Assembly: GCF_000217915.1 (NCBI RefSeq) | Contig: NZ_AFOZ01000025.1 | Coordinates: 62,001-126,000 of the forward strand | From: Shewanella sp. HN-41 | GTDB lineage: Bacteria > Pseudomonadota > Gammaproteobacteria > Enterobacterales > Shewanellaceae | DNA: 64,000 nt | Direction: 5' to 3' | Shown: in pieces, positions 53,086 through 62,842 of the stretch | How the letters are laid out: each line of letters begins with the position of its first letter | How positions within the stretch are numbered: position 1 is the stretch's first letter | Made by a program: the position numbers and the translations under genes | Notes under the pieces: generated by a model | Told to the model about the DNA's origin: nothing | Seen by the model: the letters and a program-made list of their open reading frames with translations, nothing else | The model's database searches: none

Positions 53086-54030
53086 TTACTTTGGGCTGAC
53101 GGCTGCTTTAGCGGCTTTTTCTTTAGCGAGCACAGTCGCCATGGGTGGTACTAGGGTCGTTGGGTCGAGGCGCATTTGATACCAGTTTACCCGCCAATCT
53201 AAATGTGGCCCATTGGCGCGTCCCGTCGCCCCCACTTCAGCAAGGGCTTGACCTTGTTTTACGGTGTCACCCGCTTGGACATAGAGCTTACTCAAATGCA
53301 AAAAACTCGAGCTCACACCATAGCCATGGTCGATGATCATAGTGCCACCCGAATAAAACATGTCTGGTACCGAAAGACTGATCACCCCATCTGCGGGAGC
53401 GACCACCACAGTGCCCGTTTTTGCCGCGACATCGACACCAAAATGAGGATTGCCGGGTACATCGTTATAAATACGCTGACTGCCGTATACCCCAGAAATA
53501 CGCCCAGTGAGTGGCCAAATAAAGTCTTGTAAAAAGGCGGTTTGCTCGCTAAAAGTGCCCCTCGCCGCTTTGACCTGCGCGGTATCCCTTGCCGCTCTTT
53601 CCTGTGCGATGGGATCGGGCTTCATGATCTTGTTGCTAATGCCTTTTACGCTTTGAATATCATATTGCCGCTTAGCCACAGTCAACGGCTTAACTTCAGT
53701 CAGTCCGCTAGGATAAACTAAGGCCAATTGCTGGCTCAGCTCACCATCACGGTCAAAACCAAAGGCAAAGTGACCGTCAGGAGTCACTCTTAACACTTCG
53801 CCATTTAAACTGACTTGAGTGCCTGCGGGCGCTTGTCCTCGAATAAGCGCTCCCTGTTCGAATTTGCCCTCAAAACTCACCTGAGCATTGGCATTTGTCA
53901 TCATCATGAGTAAACTAAATGTTAAAAAAGCAATGTTATTCAATATTTTGAATATTTTTTGACGACAAATAAAGCGCAGAAAATCAGCACAAGACTGGCT
54001 CAGACTGAGTGGTTTAGGATAATCAAACAT
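53086..54030 (-). CDS. M23 family metallopeptidase (LytM-type), exported
   Basis: The product is about 314 aa from the ATG at 54030; a TTG at 54072 would add 14 residues, and the start is not certain. A long N-terminal region leads to a hydrophobic signal segment ending MMMTNANA-Q. The C-terminal LytM domain has the zinc ligands H and D in NPHFGVDVAA and the HLDWRVNW motif (HxH-like, here HLDWR), with SSSFLHLSKL between. The HxH position reads HLD, so the usual second His is replaced by Asp, which is frequent in this Shewanella-type subfamily. It is a periplasmic peptidoglycan endopeptidase or activator. It follows the QueD-like gene. Confidence 0.82.
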   Translation of the reverse strand: MFDYPKPLSLSQSCADFLRFICRQKIFKILNNIAFLTFSLLMMMTNANAQVSFEGKFEQGALIRGQAPAGTQVSLNGEVLRVTPDGHFAFGFDRDGELSQQLALVYPSGLTEVKPLTVAKRQYDIQSVKGISNKIMKPDPIAQERAARDTAQVKAARGTFSEQTAFLQDFIWPLTGRISGVYGSQRIYNDVPGNPHFGVDVAAKTGTVVVAPADGVISLSVPDMFYSGGTMIIDHGYGVSSSFLHLSKLYVQAGDTVKQGQALAEVGATGRANGPHLDWRVNWYQMRLDPTTLVPPMATVLAKEKAAKAAVSPK

Positions 54031-54087
54031 CTTTACAACAATCCTCATTAGACTGATTAAATACGGCAGCAATCTCTGGTGTTTAAA

Positions 54088-54969
54088 CTAAACCGATACA
54101 CCTTTAGTCACTATGGCCCCCTTACCTACGCCCTCATAGGCCACGACAGTAAATTGGCTAGTGGGCACCTTAGCCGCCAATGTGGTTGCCATATAATCGG
54201 CTAGCAATTCCACCGTAGTGTCATGGGGAATAAGGTCACAGCACTCCTTAGGCATAGCTAATTGGAAATCCCCTTGGGGGGCTTGGTAGTGAAATCCATA
54301 GTGACTAGTATCTGTGATCCGTGTTTGTGGCGATAAATTTAAGGTTCTTACCGAGACTAAATCCTCTTCACTGCCTAGATAAATATCGTGCCAACGTTTA
54401 GCCCAATATTCATCCCACTTAGGCGCAGGTATGCCATTCTCAAATACATTCACCGGACTACGGTGGCCATGGGCGATACGCTGGCAATTACCATCATGTT
54501 TACGCAGACCATGACTGTAATGGTAATAGGGGGAACTGAGCATTTCATGCCTGAGGGTCAAAGTGATCCCCTTGACATTTGCCGGTAGGGTTTCCCGCAG
54601 CGCTTTTTGCAAAAAGGCATTCACGCTGGGAATATCAATTTCTTCGGTCGGCACTAAGGCGAATGCTTGGGAAGGACAGGCGAGATGGATTTCACCGAGC
54701 AAACTATCAAAATCCATCCACACACGATCTCCCTGTTGCTGCCAGCGCACACCACTGCAGGCCGTAGGAACTAATAAACGATGATCGGCCACCGCATCTA
54801 TGGTCTGCTTGATCGTGCGTTTCACTTTAGCGAAATCGAGCACCATATTTTGCTCGTCCAAACCGCCCTCTAACAGCACATCGACAATCCAACTTTCCCC
54901 GACCATGCCACGTTTAGGGCAAAGATAGGAAAAATCGATCACGGTTAAATCTTTAACAAACAATTGCAT
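54088..54969 (-). CDS. Double-domain 6-carboxytetrahydropterin synthase-like (QueD/PTPS) protein
   Basis: The product is 293 aa from the ATG at 54969 with a strong GAGGAG. It appears to be two PTPS/QueD T-folds in tandem. The C-terminal half keeps the zinc and active-site pattern (SHGLRKHDGNCQRIAHGHRSPVNVF, with Cys and HGH). The N-terminal half keeps MVLDFAKVKRTIKQTIDAVADHRLL but has CPKRGMVGESW where the zinc His residues would be. A normal QueD is about 120-140 aa. A queuosine-pathway role is possible. It is probably co-transcribed with the M23 gene. Confidence 0.8.
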   Translation of the reverse strand: MQLFVKDLTVIDFSYLCPKRGMVGESWIVDVLLEGGLDEQNMVLDFAKVKRTIKQTIDAVADHRLLVPTACSGVRWQQQGDRVWMDFDSLLGEIHLACPSQAFALVPTEEIDIPSVNAFLQKALRETLPANVKGITLTLRHEMLSSPYYHYSHGLRKHDGNCQRIAHGHRSPVNVFENGIPAPKWDEYWAKRWHDIYLGSEEDLVSVRTLNLSPQTRITDTSHYGFHYQAPQGDFQLAMPKECCDLIPHDTTVELLADYMATTLAAKVPTSQFTVVAYEGVGKGAIVTKGVSV

Positions 54970-55232
54970 TAACGCTCCTCGGCGGAAAGACAGTCCACCT
55001 ATGTAATTTGATAGCACCACTTAGCAATGGCCGAGCGTGCTAACTTGAGCAATGAAAGTGTTGCCCAAATATTGAATAAGGATTCTAATCAATTCCGTCG
55101 CTGGCTGCGACAAATGAATCTATTCAGCCGAATATTTTATATCTGTTTTTTATCAAGTGTTCGAAAATCTGGCAATATGACTCATACCCAATAGTTGGGG
55201 TAAATCTGAGTGAGCCAATTTAGTGCGACAAC

Positions 55233-55266
55233 AAAAAGGCCGAACGTGGTTACGCTCGGCCTTTTT
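55233..55266. terminator. Terminator of yejK (bidirectional)
   Basis: AAAAAGGCCGA (55233-55243) pairs with TCGGCCTTTTT (55256-55266), with further pairs inside the loop and T-runs on both strands. It lies 30 bases downstream of the yejK stop. Confidence 0.85.
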
Positions 55267-55295
55267 AGTAAAAAACACAATCAGTTAATCTAAGC

Positions 55296-56324
55296 TTATT
55301 CGCCTTTAAGACGACGATCGAGCTGATCTTTTAAATTTGCCGGTACGCCTTTAATTAAAATGGTGTCCGAGATGGGATCGTAAATCACCCTTTGGCCTAG
55401 GTGGCCGCCATCGAAACTTAAGGTGACGCCGCCCCCTGTCCCCGAAAACTTCTTCAGTTGACGCAGAGTCGATTTATCCGCGGGAAATTCTTCATCGAGT
55501 TCATAACTGCCACCCCGGGCAAAATCGTAGAAGGAGTCCATACCTTGATCCGCTAACTCATCGGCTAAGTCTTTGATCTCGATGTCTGCGCCTTCGTCAA
55601 AGCGTTCACTGCAGTATTCAAACACTTTATTGCGGCATTGCTGACGCTCGTCTTTAGTCAGTTCACTGCTGGCAACAAAATCCTCAACGGCATTCATCAG
55701 GGTCTTGTTTTGTGCCTTAGTATTCACCCCTTCGACACACCCCATAAAATCGAGGAAAAAGTCGGCGACTTTACGTCCCGCACGGCCACGGATAAAAGAA
55801 ATGTACTTGCGAGAATCCTTATCGGCCTGCCACTCAGTTAAGTCGATACGGGCCGCCAATTGAATATTGTTTAAATCCAAGTGGTTATTTTGTGACAGTT
55901 CCATATCGTCTAACACTGTCATCGAGGACTTAGCACTTAATAAGGCAACAAAAAGGTAATCGCTGGTGATGCTGGTATAGCAGGACATCAGTAGGAATCC
56001 GCCTTGGCTAAAATCATATTTTGCCAATTCCTCCTGCAGCAACTTACTGGCTTGCCCCGAAAACTCCACAAAACCTAGCTCGCCGCTACGGTACTGAGTT
56101 AAGGCCGTAGCAAAGGCAGGATTGGCCTCACCGTCGTCACCGTGAATGCCGAAATAGCCGAATCCCTTACCCGCTTTACTGGTATAAGTCTGATGCAATT
56201 CGTCCAGCATCATCTCGACAGCCTGACCGTTCAGCAGAGGTTGAGGACGTAAACGGCAACGCAATTGCCCCTGACTGTCCTGGGAAATCTCGTGAATAAT
56301 TGCTTGTTCGATGTTAATACTCAT
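55296..56324 (-). CDS. yejK: Nucleoid-associated protein YejK/NdpA
   Basis: The product is 342 aa, normal for the family. It begins [26 protein letters not shown] and contains [20 protein letters not shown], a diagnostic segment. The C-terminal part ends [16 protein letters not shown]. YejK binds the nucleoid, is recognised by E. coli as NdpA, and interacts with topoisomerases and modifies supercoiling. It is divergent from yejL with only 77 bases between them, as in E. coli. Confidence 0.93.
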   Translation of the reverse strand: MSINIEQAIIHEISQDSQGQLRCRLRPQPLLNGQAVEMMLDELHQTYTSKAGKGFGYFGIHGDDGEANPAFATALTQYRSGELGFVEFSGQASKLLQEELAKYDFSQGGFLLMSCYTSITSDYLFVALLSAKSSMTVLDDMELSQNNHLDLNNIQLAARIDLTEWQADKDSRKYISFIRGRAGRKVADFFLDFMGCVEGVNTKAQNKTLMNAVEDFVASSELTKDERQQCRNKVFEYCSERFDEGADIEIKDLADELADQGMDSFYDFARGGSYELDEEFPADKSTLRQLKKFSGTGGGVTLSFDGGHLGQRVIYDPISDTILIKGVPANLKDQLDRRLKGE

Positions 56325-56401
56325 AAGCCCTGATAGTGATGCTGGAATAAATCCGCTATTATATGCCGCTAATCCATTCCAAAGTGAAACATTTTTTGAT
56401 T

Positions 56402-56620
56402 ATGGCAATCCAATCGAAATACTCAAACGCACAAGTTGAATCATTAATCGCCGAAGTACTGGCCGTGTTAGAAAAGCATAAAGCCCCGACGGATTTAAGC
56501 CTGATGGCGCTCGGCAATTGCGTCACCTATTTGTTAGAGCGTAAAGTCCCTAACGAATCACGCCAAGCCGTGGCAGAACAATTTGCGAAAGCACTCGCAC
56601 AATCGGTCAAATCCCATTAA
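56402..56620 (+). CDS. yejL: YejL / UPF0352 protein
   Basis: The product is 72 aa from the ATG at 56402, which fits the family start [16 protein letters not shown]; the frame is open 13 codons upstream. [18 protein letters not shown] is the family core. It is a small helical dimer of unknown function, always between yejK and yejM. It precedes yejM by 65 bases and is probably co-transcribed. Confidence 0.92.
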   Translation: MAIQSKYSNAQVESLIAEVLAVLEKHKAPTDLSLMALGNCVTYLLERKVPNESRQAVAEQFAKALAQSVKSH

Positions 56621-56685
56621 GTTAGTTGGGTATAAACGTTAAAAAAACATAAGATACAACGTCTTTTAGGAATAAGCGGATCACT

Positions 56686-58473
56686 ATGGTCGAGCGAAAA
56701 AAGCAAATGAGCCGCGATAGGGTTTCACGGCTCATCAACTGGGGACATTGGTTCGCCTTCTTTAATGGCCTATTGGCCATGATAGTGGGTAGCCGATATC
56801 TTAGTAGTGTGGGTTATCCTGAAACTTGGTATGGCTGGATTTATCTCACGGTAAGCACCATTGGCCAATTTAGCTTTCTCGCCTTTATCGCCTATTTGAT
56901 CTGCCTATTTCCGCTGACCTTAATCTTGCCCTATTCCAAGATATTGAGGGGGATAGCTGCGGTTATCGCGACTTTAAGTCTGTGTATCTTGTTGTATGAC
57001 ACTATTGTTTACGCCGATTACGGCATGCACTTGAGTCCCTTTGCCTTCGATTTGGCCTGGGCAGATCTCAATGCCCTGCTCCACGGCACCTCCTATATCG
57101 TCACGCCACTCGCCATTATCGCCATAGAGCTCACGGCGGCGAACTTTTTGTGGAAGCGGATAGAGAAAATCCAAAAGCTGAATTTAGGCAATAAAGTCAT
57201 CACCTTAGTGGGCATCTGCTTTGTCAGCAGCCACTTGATCCACATTTGGGCCGATGCCGCCGATATGACCGAAATAACGCGATTCGATGAAGCTTATCCG
57301 CTCTCTTATCCCGCTACTGCCCGCTCCTTTATGGAAAGCCACGGTATTGATGGCTCACCTATGGGGAATAATGCAAATGATACCACTAGCGTACTCAGCT
57401 ACCCATTACAGCCATTATTCTGCCAAGCGGATACCCAAACTAATGTATTGATGATCACCATAGATAGCCTACGTGCCGATATGGTCGATTCTAAAACCAT
57501 GCCGTTTTTCCATCAATATATGGAAAATAACCAATCATTTACCCAGCATTACAGTGGAGGAAACCAATTTAAAACCGGGATGTTTTCTCTACTGTATGGC
57601 CTTCAAGGCAGCTATGGGGATGCGAGGATATTCAATAGTACAAGCCCAGTGCTAACCAAGAGTTTCCAACAGGCAGGTTATCAACTGGGACTCTTTATCC
57701 CCGAAACGAATCGAAAATTGGGTTCTGCCCAGGCCATGTTTAATGACTTTACGCCCATTGTTGCCAAAGAAACCAATGGCAGTGCCGATGCAGATTTACA
57801 CACAGTCGCGCACTTTAAACAATGGCACAGTGTCCAAAATAAGCCTTGGTTTGCCCTGCTTAACCTAAAGGCACCGGAAAACTTCGATACGCCAGTGGGC
57901 TTCCTCGGTATCGAAACGGTTAAAGCTAATGTCAATTTACACCCTGCCCAAAAGGTATTGTTCAATCAATATCGCCAGTCATTATATTTTATCGATAACC
58001 AGTTAGAGGCGATTCTTGCCAACATTCCCCAGGATACTTTAGTTGTGATAACAGGGGTAAATGGAAAGATTTTCACCAGTAATAACGATGAGGCACTGCG
58101 CAACCTGTCACCAGAAAGTGTTAAGGTTCCCCTCGTTATCCATTGGCCCAATGCAATCGCCGCTAAGGTTAAGTATCGCACCAGTCATTACGGCATAGTG
58201 CCCACCCTAATGACCCATGTATTAGGTTGCACCAATAACACCACTGACTACAGCGCCGGTAGAAGCTTATTGCAACCGAGTAAAGAGACCTGGATTTATA
58301 TCGGTGATAGCCGGATTTTTGCGATTTACCAACAGACAGAAGTCACCGTCATCGACCGCCACGGTAAATACCGGATTTACGATGCAAACTATGAACATCG
58401 TCTTGGCAAAAAAATGAGTGCTCCAGAGCTTATCCAAGTGATGCGCGAAAGCCGACGCTTGTATAACCATTAA
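56686..58473 (+). CDS. yejM: Inner-membrane sulfatase-like protein YejM (PbgA/LapC)
   Basis: The product is 595 aa, close to E. coli YejM (586). Five transmembrane helices in residues ~15-185 (DUF3413 domain) are followed by a periplasmic arylsulfatase-like domain (ITIDSLRADMVDSKTMPFF...TQHYSGGNQFKTGMFSLLYG...THYGIVPTLM type segments). YejM senses periplasmic LPS and controls LpxC proteolysis through LapB, setting LPS synthesis. The sulfatase residues are not used catalytically in E. coli. It follows yejL and ends in a terminator. Confidence 0.93.
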   Translation: MVERKKQMSRDRVSRLINWGHWFAFFNGLLAMIVGSRYLSSVGYPETWYGWIYLTVSTIGQFSFLAFIAYLICLFPLTLILPYSKILRGIAAVIATLSLCILLYDTIVYADYGMHLSPFAFDLAWADLNALLHGTSYIVTPLAIIAIELTAANFLWKRIEKIQKLNLGNKVITLVGICFVSSHLIHIWADAADMTEITRFDEAYPLSYPATARSFMESHGIDGSPMGNNANDTTSVLSYPLQPLFCQADTQTNVLMITIDSLRADMVDSKTMPFFHQYMENNQSFTQHYSGGNQFKTGMFSLLYGLQGSYGDARIFNSTSPVLTKSFQQAGYQLGLFIPETNRKLGSAQAMFNDFTPIVAKETNGSADADLHTVAHFKQWHSVQNKPWFALLNLKAPENFDTPVGFLGIETVKANVNLHPAQKVLFNQYRQSLYFIDNQLEAILANIPQDTLVVITGVNGKIFTSNNDEALRNLSPESVKVPLVIHWPNAIAAKVKYRTSHYGIVPTLMTHVLGCTNNTTDYSAGRSLLQPSKETWIYIGDSRIFAIYQQTEVTVIDRHGKYRIYDANYEHRLGKKMSAPELIQVMRESRRLYNH

Positions 58474-58481
58474 ATGGATAT

Positions 58482-58514
58482 AGAAAAGCCCCGATCGATA
58501 GATGGGGCTTTTCT
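58482..58514 (+). terminator. Terminator of yejLM
   Basis: AGAAAAGCCCC (58482-58492) and GGGGCTTTTCT (58504-58514) pair over 11 bp with an 11-nt loop, just after the yejM stop. Confidence 0.8.
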
Positions 58515-58670
58515 ATTGAGAAAACCAGTATTCATAGATACCAATATAACTCATTCAGCTAACATTAGATTGATCCCCACACTGAATCTCAGAAAAACTT
58601 TAATCAATACGTTATAGTTATATCAATAAACAACACCGCATATTGCTAGTAAGGCTATCGGTACAACTTT

Positions 58671-59642
58671 ATGATAGATAAAGCCCAGCAGAATAACGCA
58701 ACGAGTCATGATCAAGCCATCAATATCATTCTTAATAGTTTAGACGCCCTTGTCTATGTCTCTGATATACGAACCTATGAGTTATTGTATTTAAATGACT
58801 ATGGGATCTCTGTTTGGGGCGAAGCCAAGAATAAAAAGTGCTATCAAATTTTACAGTCTGGACAGAACGCCCCATGCAAGTTCTGCACAAATAACAAATT
58901 ACTCGATGCCGAAGGTAACCCATCGGGTGTTTATGTATGGGAATTCCAAAATACCCAAAATGGCCGTTGGTACCAATGTCGAGATCAAGCAATACGCTGG
59001 ACCGATGGTCGCTTAGTTCGCATCGAAATCGCGACTGACATCACCGACCGAAAACACATTGAGCATGAGTTGATGCTCGCTAAAGCGCAGGCTGAAAAAC
59101 AAGCCGACACAGATGAACTGACTCAACTCAATAACCGCCGAGCATATTTCAACCTAGGTCGACAAGTTGTGCATCAAATGTATCGAACCCAGCAAACACT
59201 ATCTGCCATCATGTTCGATTTAGATCATTTCAAACGGATCAATGATCAATGGGGGCATGCAACAGGCGATGCCGCACTCATTCATGTCTCCCAACTCGCC
59301 CAAAAGACTGCGCGGGCCTCGGATATCCTCGCAAGATTAGGGGGGGAAGAATTTGGGGTATTACTACCCAATGCCACTCCTGAACAAGCCAAACTGCAGG
59401 CAGAACGCATGCGTAGCGAATTTGAACAACAACCTTTTCAATTTAATGGGCAATTGATTCACTGTACCGCCAGCTTTGGGATCTCATCCATCGACTTAGC
59501 CACGGCTCGCCATGAACTTGAACCACAGGATCTGCTCGAAACCATACTCAACAGTGCAGATCAGGCCATGATGCAGGCCAAACAAGCGGGTCGTAATAGA
59601 GTATGCGAATTAGAAACCACCATTCAGTCAAACCCGAGTTAA
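58671..59642 (+). CDS. PAS-GGDEF diguanylate cyclase
   Basis: The product is 323 aa. Residues 15-130 form a PAS domain with unusual cysteines (CYQILQSGQNAPCKFC; C57, C69, C72) of the kind seen in redox- or metal-sensing PAS domains. A short linker leads to the GGDEF domain. The active-site motif is GGEEF (224-228), and the inhibitory I-site RASD (215-218) lies exactly five residues upstream, so product feedback is expected. It makes c-di-GMP in the cytoplasm. It stands alone downstream of yejM. Confidence 0.9.
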   Translation: MIDKAQQNNATSHDQAINIILNSLDALVYVSDIRTYELLYLNDYGISVWGEAKNKKCYQILQSGQNAPCKFCTNNKLLDAEGNPSGVYVWEFQNTQNGRWYQCRDQAIRWTDGRLVRIEIATDITDRKHIEHELMLAKAQAEKQADTDELTQLNNRRAYFNLGRQVVHQMYRTQQTLSAIMFDLDHFKRINDQWGHATGDAALIHVSQLAQKTARASDILARLGGEEFGVLLPNATPEQAKLQAERMRSEFEQQPFQFNGQLIHCTASFGISSIDLATARHELEPQDLLETILNSADQAMMQAKQAGRNRVCELETTIQSNPS

Positions 59643-59698
59643 CTGAATGGTGTTGCGCATACGGAGTTTCACCCACGGTAAAACCCCGCGATAAAGAC

Positions 59699-62533
59699 TT
59701 AACGGTACGTCAGCGTTGCTGTATCAGTTAACTTGTCGTTATCTTTCACGGTGAGTTCAACAGTGTGTTGTCCACGGCGGGCAAGGCGTAAAACCACTTG
59801 ACCGTTAGCGCGGGTGCCATTGTCGAACGTCCATTTATGTTGCTTTATCACGCCATCGGTATCATAGCTAGTCGAAATAAACATATCGACGAACCATAAA
59901 TTGATACGCTGAATTTGCGCAACGGGGGGGTGTTTCACATCACCAACAACCACAGTCACCGTTTGCGACGTGCTATGGATTAGGCCGTCGTTATCGGTCA
60001 CAGTTAACGTGACCAGATACTCGCCGCTTTGGCTGTAACTATGGGTCACTACCTCACCCACCGCCACAGTGTTATCACCAAAGCTCCACTCGGCAGATAC
60101 GATTTGTCCGTCGCTGTCGGTTGAAGTGGATGTCAGTTGCACCGCAGCACCATTTACCACTTGAGTGAAACTGGCCACTGGCGCGACTTTTTCCGCTTCG
60201 AGCAAGAGTGAAATCACCACAGGATCGTGATCCGATGAGCGATACGCATCTGTAGCGAATAAGTCTTGGATTTGAGCTGGCGTCTTAAACTCTTCGTTGT
60301 AATCCAATACCCGCGGTTCGTCGGTATTGATATGCCACTCAGTCACATCCACCACTTTATCGAGCAGTGCTGCGTTTGCTAAAGCATGATCCAACTGACC
60401 CGATTCAGCCGAGAACACATAGGAATAAGGGTTCGGCTTTTCAAGTTTGGCAAACAGCTCGCTAAAGCCCGCATTACCTAACGCCGTTAATGGATCTTCC
60501 TTCGCATAAGAATTCAAATCACCAATCAGCAAAACGCCTTGTTCTGGATATTGCTCGCTGATCCATTGACCTGCAGCCGTCGCCGCACGGGTACGAGTGA
60601 TATTACAGTTGCCTTGACCGTCATTGAGATCAGGATCGCCCGCACATTCACTGCCCTTAGATTTAAGGTGATTAACCGCAACGACCACGCCTTCTTCAGT
60701 GCCGTTCACGCTAAAGGCTTGGGTCAGCATTGGACGGTTTTTACTGTCGTCAAACAGGGGCTTTTGGTCATCATCCAATGGCGAATTGGCACTGGATAGA
60801 ATGCGTGCAGCGCCCTGCGGCGTGACTTTATCGCTACGATAAATCAAGCCAACCGTGATGGCATCGGTGCCAATCGCATTCATGCCTGCTGGCGCGATAT
60901 AAGCGTAACGCGCTTCACCCACAGCGGCATTCAAACCTGCGACTAAATCGGCAATAGCCGAATTAGCGCTAAAGCCATCGTTCTCGATTTCCATCAAACC
61001 AAATACATCGGCACTAATGCCCACCATAGCGCTGACAATCTTCGCCTTTTGACGCTCAAACTCGCTCAAAGTGTTGGCACCACGGGCAGTTGGGAAACCT
61101 GCACCTTGGCCGTCACCGTTGAAGTAGTTGAGCACGTTAAAGCTAGCGACTGTTAGATTACCGCCTTCAACCAATATTGGTGCGATTGGGCGTGGGTTTT
61201 CCGCCACAAAGTTCACCGTTTCGATTGGCATAATGCGATACAAATTAAAGCCATAGTGCATCACACCCGTAAGCGATGTGGCTTTATCACCGACACGCAC
61301 AGTGTTTGATGCGCTAAGACCAGGAGCGGGAAATTGCACAGGATCTGGATTCTGCGCCGTTAACCCATCATCCAATAAAATACTGTCACGTTGGTTGGCT
61401 GCGCTCACCGCCAGCGCATCCGCGCCCGGTGCAGCCACTTGCGTACCGATAAAGTGGCGCTGACTGCCTAATGAAATCTCGCCATAACGACCGAGGTTAT
61501 AGACTTCGTTCACCACTAAATCTTGGCTAAAACGAACACGCATGCCCTCAAATGGCTCAAAATCATCACTGCTGTTAACAGGTAAGGTCACCACCGCCGC
61601 CGTTGGCAGTGTTTGCCCAGTGGCACACAACTTGTGATCTGATACCGTCGTTAGTTCAGTTAAGCCTTGATATTCAGTGACTTTGGCTTTTAAGCGAATA
61701 CGATCACCTGCCACATACGCGGTGGGTGCATTGCCGGTATACACAAACACCCCTTCGGAGGTTTGGGGATCGCTATCGGCTTCGTTATCAGCCATTTGTA
61801 CGAAGATGCCCTTAAGACCGGCTTCTTGATTACTGACGACAACCGCTTCAACCACTAAGGTTTGACCATTGAGAGGGCTAGCAGCGCCCGCGCCTTGAAG
61901 TGCATGAATTGCTGTGGCTTCTTCGCCGCACGCAAGAGAGCTTGGTGGAGGCTCGACGGGATCGGTTGGCGTGCCGGCGCTGAATTTGCCGAGATCAGCA
62001 ATATCGTCCTTCGCAAAACCTAACCAAGTGCTAAAGCTAACCGCATCGTCACTGATGGGATCGGCAATCAGCTGATCAGGATTACGGCGCAGGGTATTGT
62101 CTTGAGTGGAGAGATCACCACTGCCCCACTCGGCACCGGGATCGACACCGACTTGGCCTAAACTATCAATCACTTGATTTTGATAGGTCAGTTCAATCGC
62201 ATCGTCACCGTTAAAGAAGCTGGCGGAACTTTGTTGATTGGTCACAGCCAGAATATCGGCAGACGCGTCGTTATCGGCAACCACATAAGTCGCCCCCGCC
62301 GCTAGTGAGCCCGTGAGCGCAATCGTCGTACCGACGTTGGTGCTGCCATTAAAATAGAAGCGCAATTGGTATTGGCTTAAATCAATAACGCCTGCGGTTG
62401 GGTTATACAGTTCGATGGCTTTATTGTTGCTGCTGCCTTCGACATATTCTGAAATGATCAAATTATCCGCGCCATGGGCAAGCCCACAAACGCTGCTGAT
62501 GGCTAACGCCAGCACAGTTTTAGTGTTAAACAT
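59699..62533 (-). CDS. Large secreted endonuclease, ExeM/ExeS type (LTD, EEP and PKD domains)
   Basis: The product is 944 aa from the ATG at 62533, giving a signal peptide ending GLAHG-AD. Domains in order: a lamin-tail domain (ADNLIISEYVEGSSNNKAIELYNP), an OB-like region, an endonuclease/exonuclease/phosphatase core (VLNYFNGDG...LMEIENDG...NHLKSKGSECAG...IGDLNSYAKEDPL...SDHDPVVISL, with the catalytic His, Asp and Asn), and two PKD domains at the C-terminus (VASFTQVVNG...; VAQIQRINL...). It ends in a PKD strand (DTATLTYR) with no GlyGly-CTERM. Shewanella ExeM and ExeS are such extracellular DNases used for eDNA digestion and biofilm turnover. Confidence 0.9.
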   Translation of the reverse strand: MFNTKTVLALAISSVCGLAHGADNLIISEYVEGSSNNKAIELYNPTAGVIDLSQYQLRFYFNGSTNVGTTIALTGSLAAGATYVVADNDASADILAVTNQQSSASFFNGDDAIELTYQNQVIDSLGQVGVDPGAEWGSGDLSTQDNTLRRNPDQLIADPISDDAVSFSTWLGFAKDDIADLGKFSAGTPTDPVEPPPSSLACGEEATAIHALQGAGAASPLNGQTLVVEAVVVSNQEAGLKGIFVQMADNEADSDPQTSEGVFVYTGNAPTAYVAGDRIRLKAKVTEYQGLTELTTVSDHKLCATGQTLPTAAVVTLPVNSSDDFEPFEGMRVRFSQDLVVNEVYNLGRYGEISLGSQRHFIGTQVAAPGADALAVSAANQRDSILLDDGLTAQNPDPVQFPAPGLSASNTVRVGDKATSLTGVMHYGFNLYRIMPIETVNFVAENPRPIAPILVEGGNLTVASFNVLNYFNGDGQGAGFPTARGANTLSEFERQKAKIVSAMVGISADVFGLMEIENDGFSANSAIADLVAGLNAAVGEARYAYIAPAGMNAIGTDAITVGLIYRSDKVTPQGAARILSSANSPLDDDQKPLFDDSKNRPMLTQAFSVNGTEEGVVVAVNHLKSKGSECAGDPDLNDGQGNCNITRTRAATAAGQWISEQYPEQGVLLIGDLNSYAKEDPLTALGNAGFSELFAKLEKPNPYSYVFSAESGQLDHALANAALLDKVVDVTEWHINTDEPRVLDYNEEFKTPAQIQDLFATDAYRSSDHDPVVISLLLEAEKVAPVASFTQVVNGAAVQLTSTSTDSDGQIVSAEWSFGDNTVAVGEVVTHSYSQSGEYLVTLTVTDNDGLIHSTSQTVTVVVGDVKHPPVAQIQRINLWFVDMFISTSYDTDGVIKQHKWTFDNGTRANGQVVLRLARRGQHTVELTVKDNDKLTDTATLTYR

Positions 62534-62741
62534 TGGGACCCCTAAATGTATTGTTTTAATATTTTGTATTGAATTGCGATTTAATTGATGCACTTAGATG
62601 CTTCAAGGTGATGTACCTCGAGGACTGACGATACTATAGGCGACCAAGGTTACAAATTGGTTGCACCAAAGTTGCAACTTAAGATGGATATTATTAGTAC
62701 GATTTAGCGATCAGAGCTAGGAAGAAAGCAGTACGGGAATG

Positions 62742-62768
62742 CTGGCCGCTCATTAACAATGCGGCCAG
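62742..62768. terminator. Hairpin in the 62534-62842 intergenic stretch
   Basis: CTGGCCGC (62742-62749) pairs with GCGGCCAG (62761-62768) with an 11-nt loop. It lies 75 bases downstream of the minus-strand GDYXXLXY gene, without a T-run. I see nothing else in this 309-base stretch apart from the nuclease promoter region. Confidence 0.45.
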
Positions 62769-62842
62769 AAATAATTAATGTTTTGGGGATAAAACGTCGT
62801 TAACAACATAAGCAGAGCCAATGGATAAAAGCCCTAACGCAA

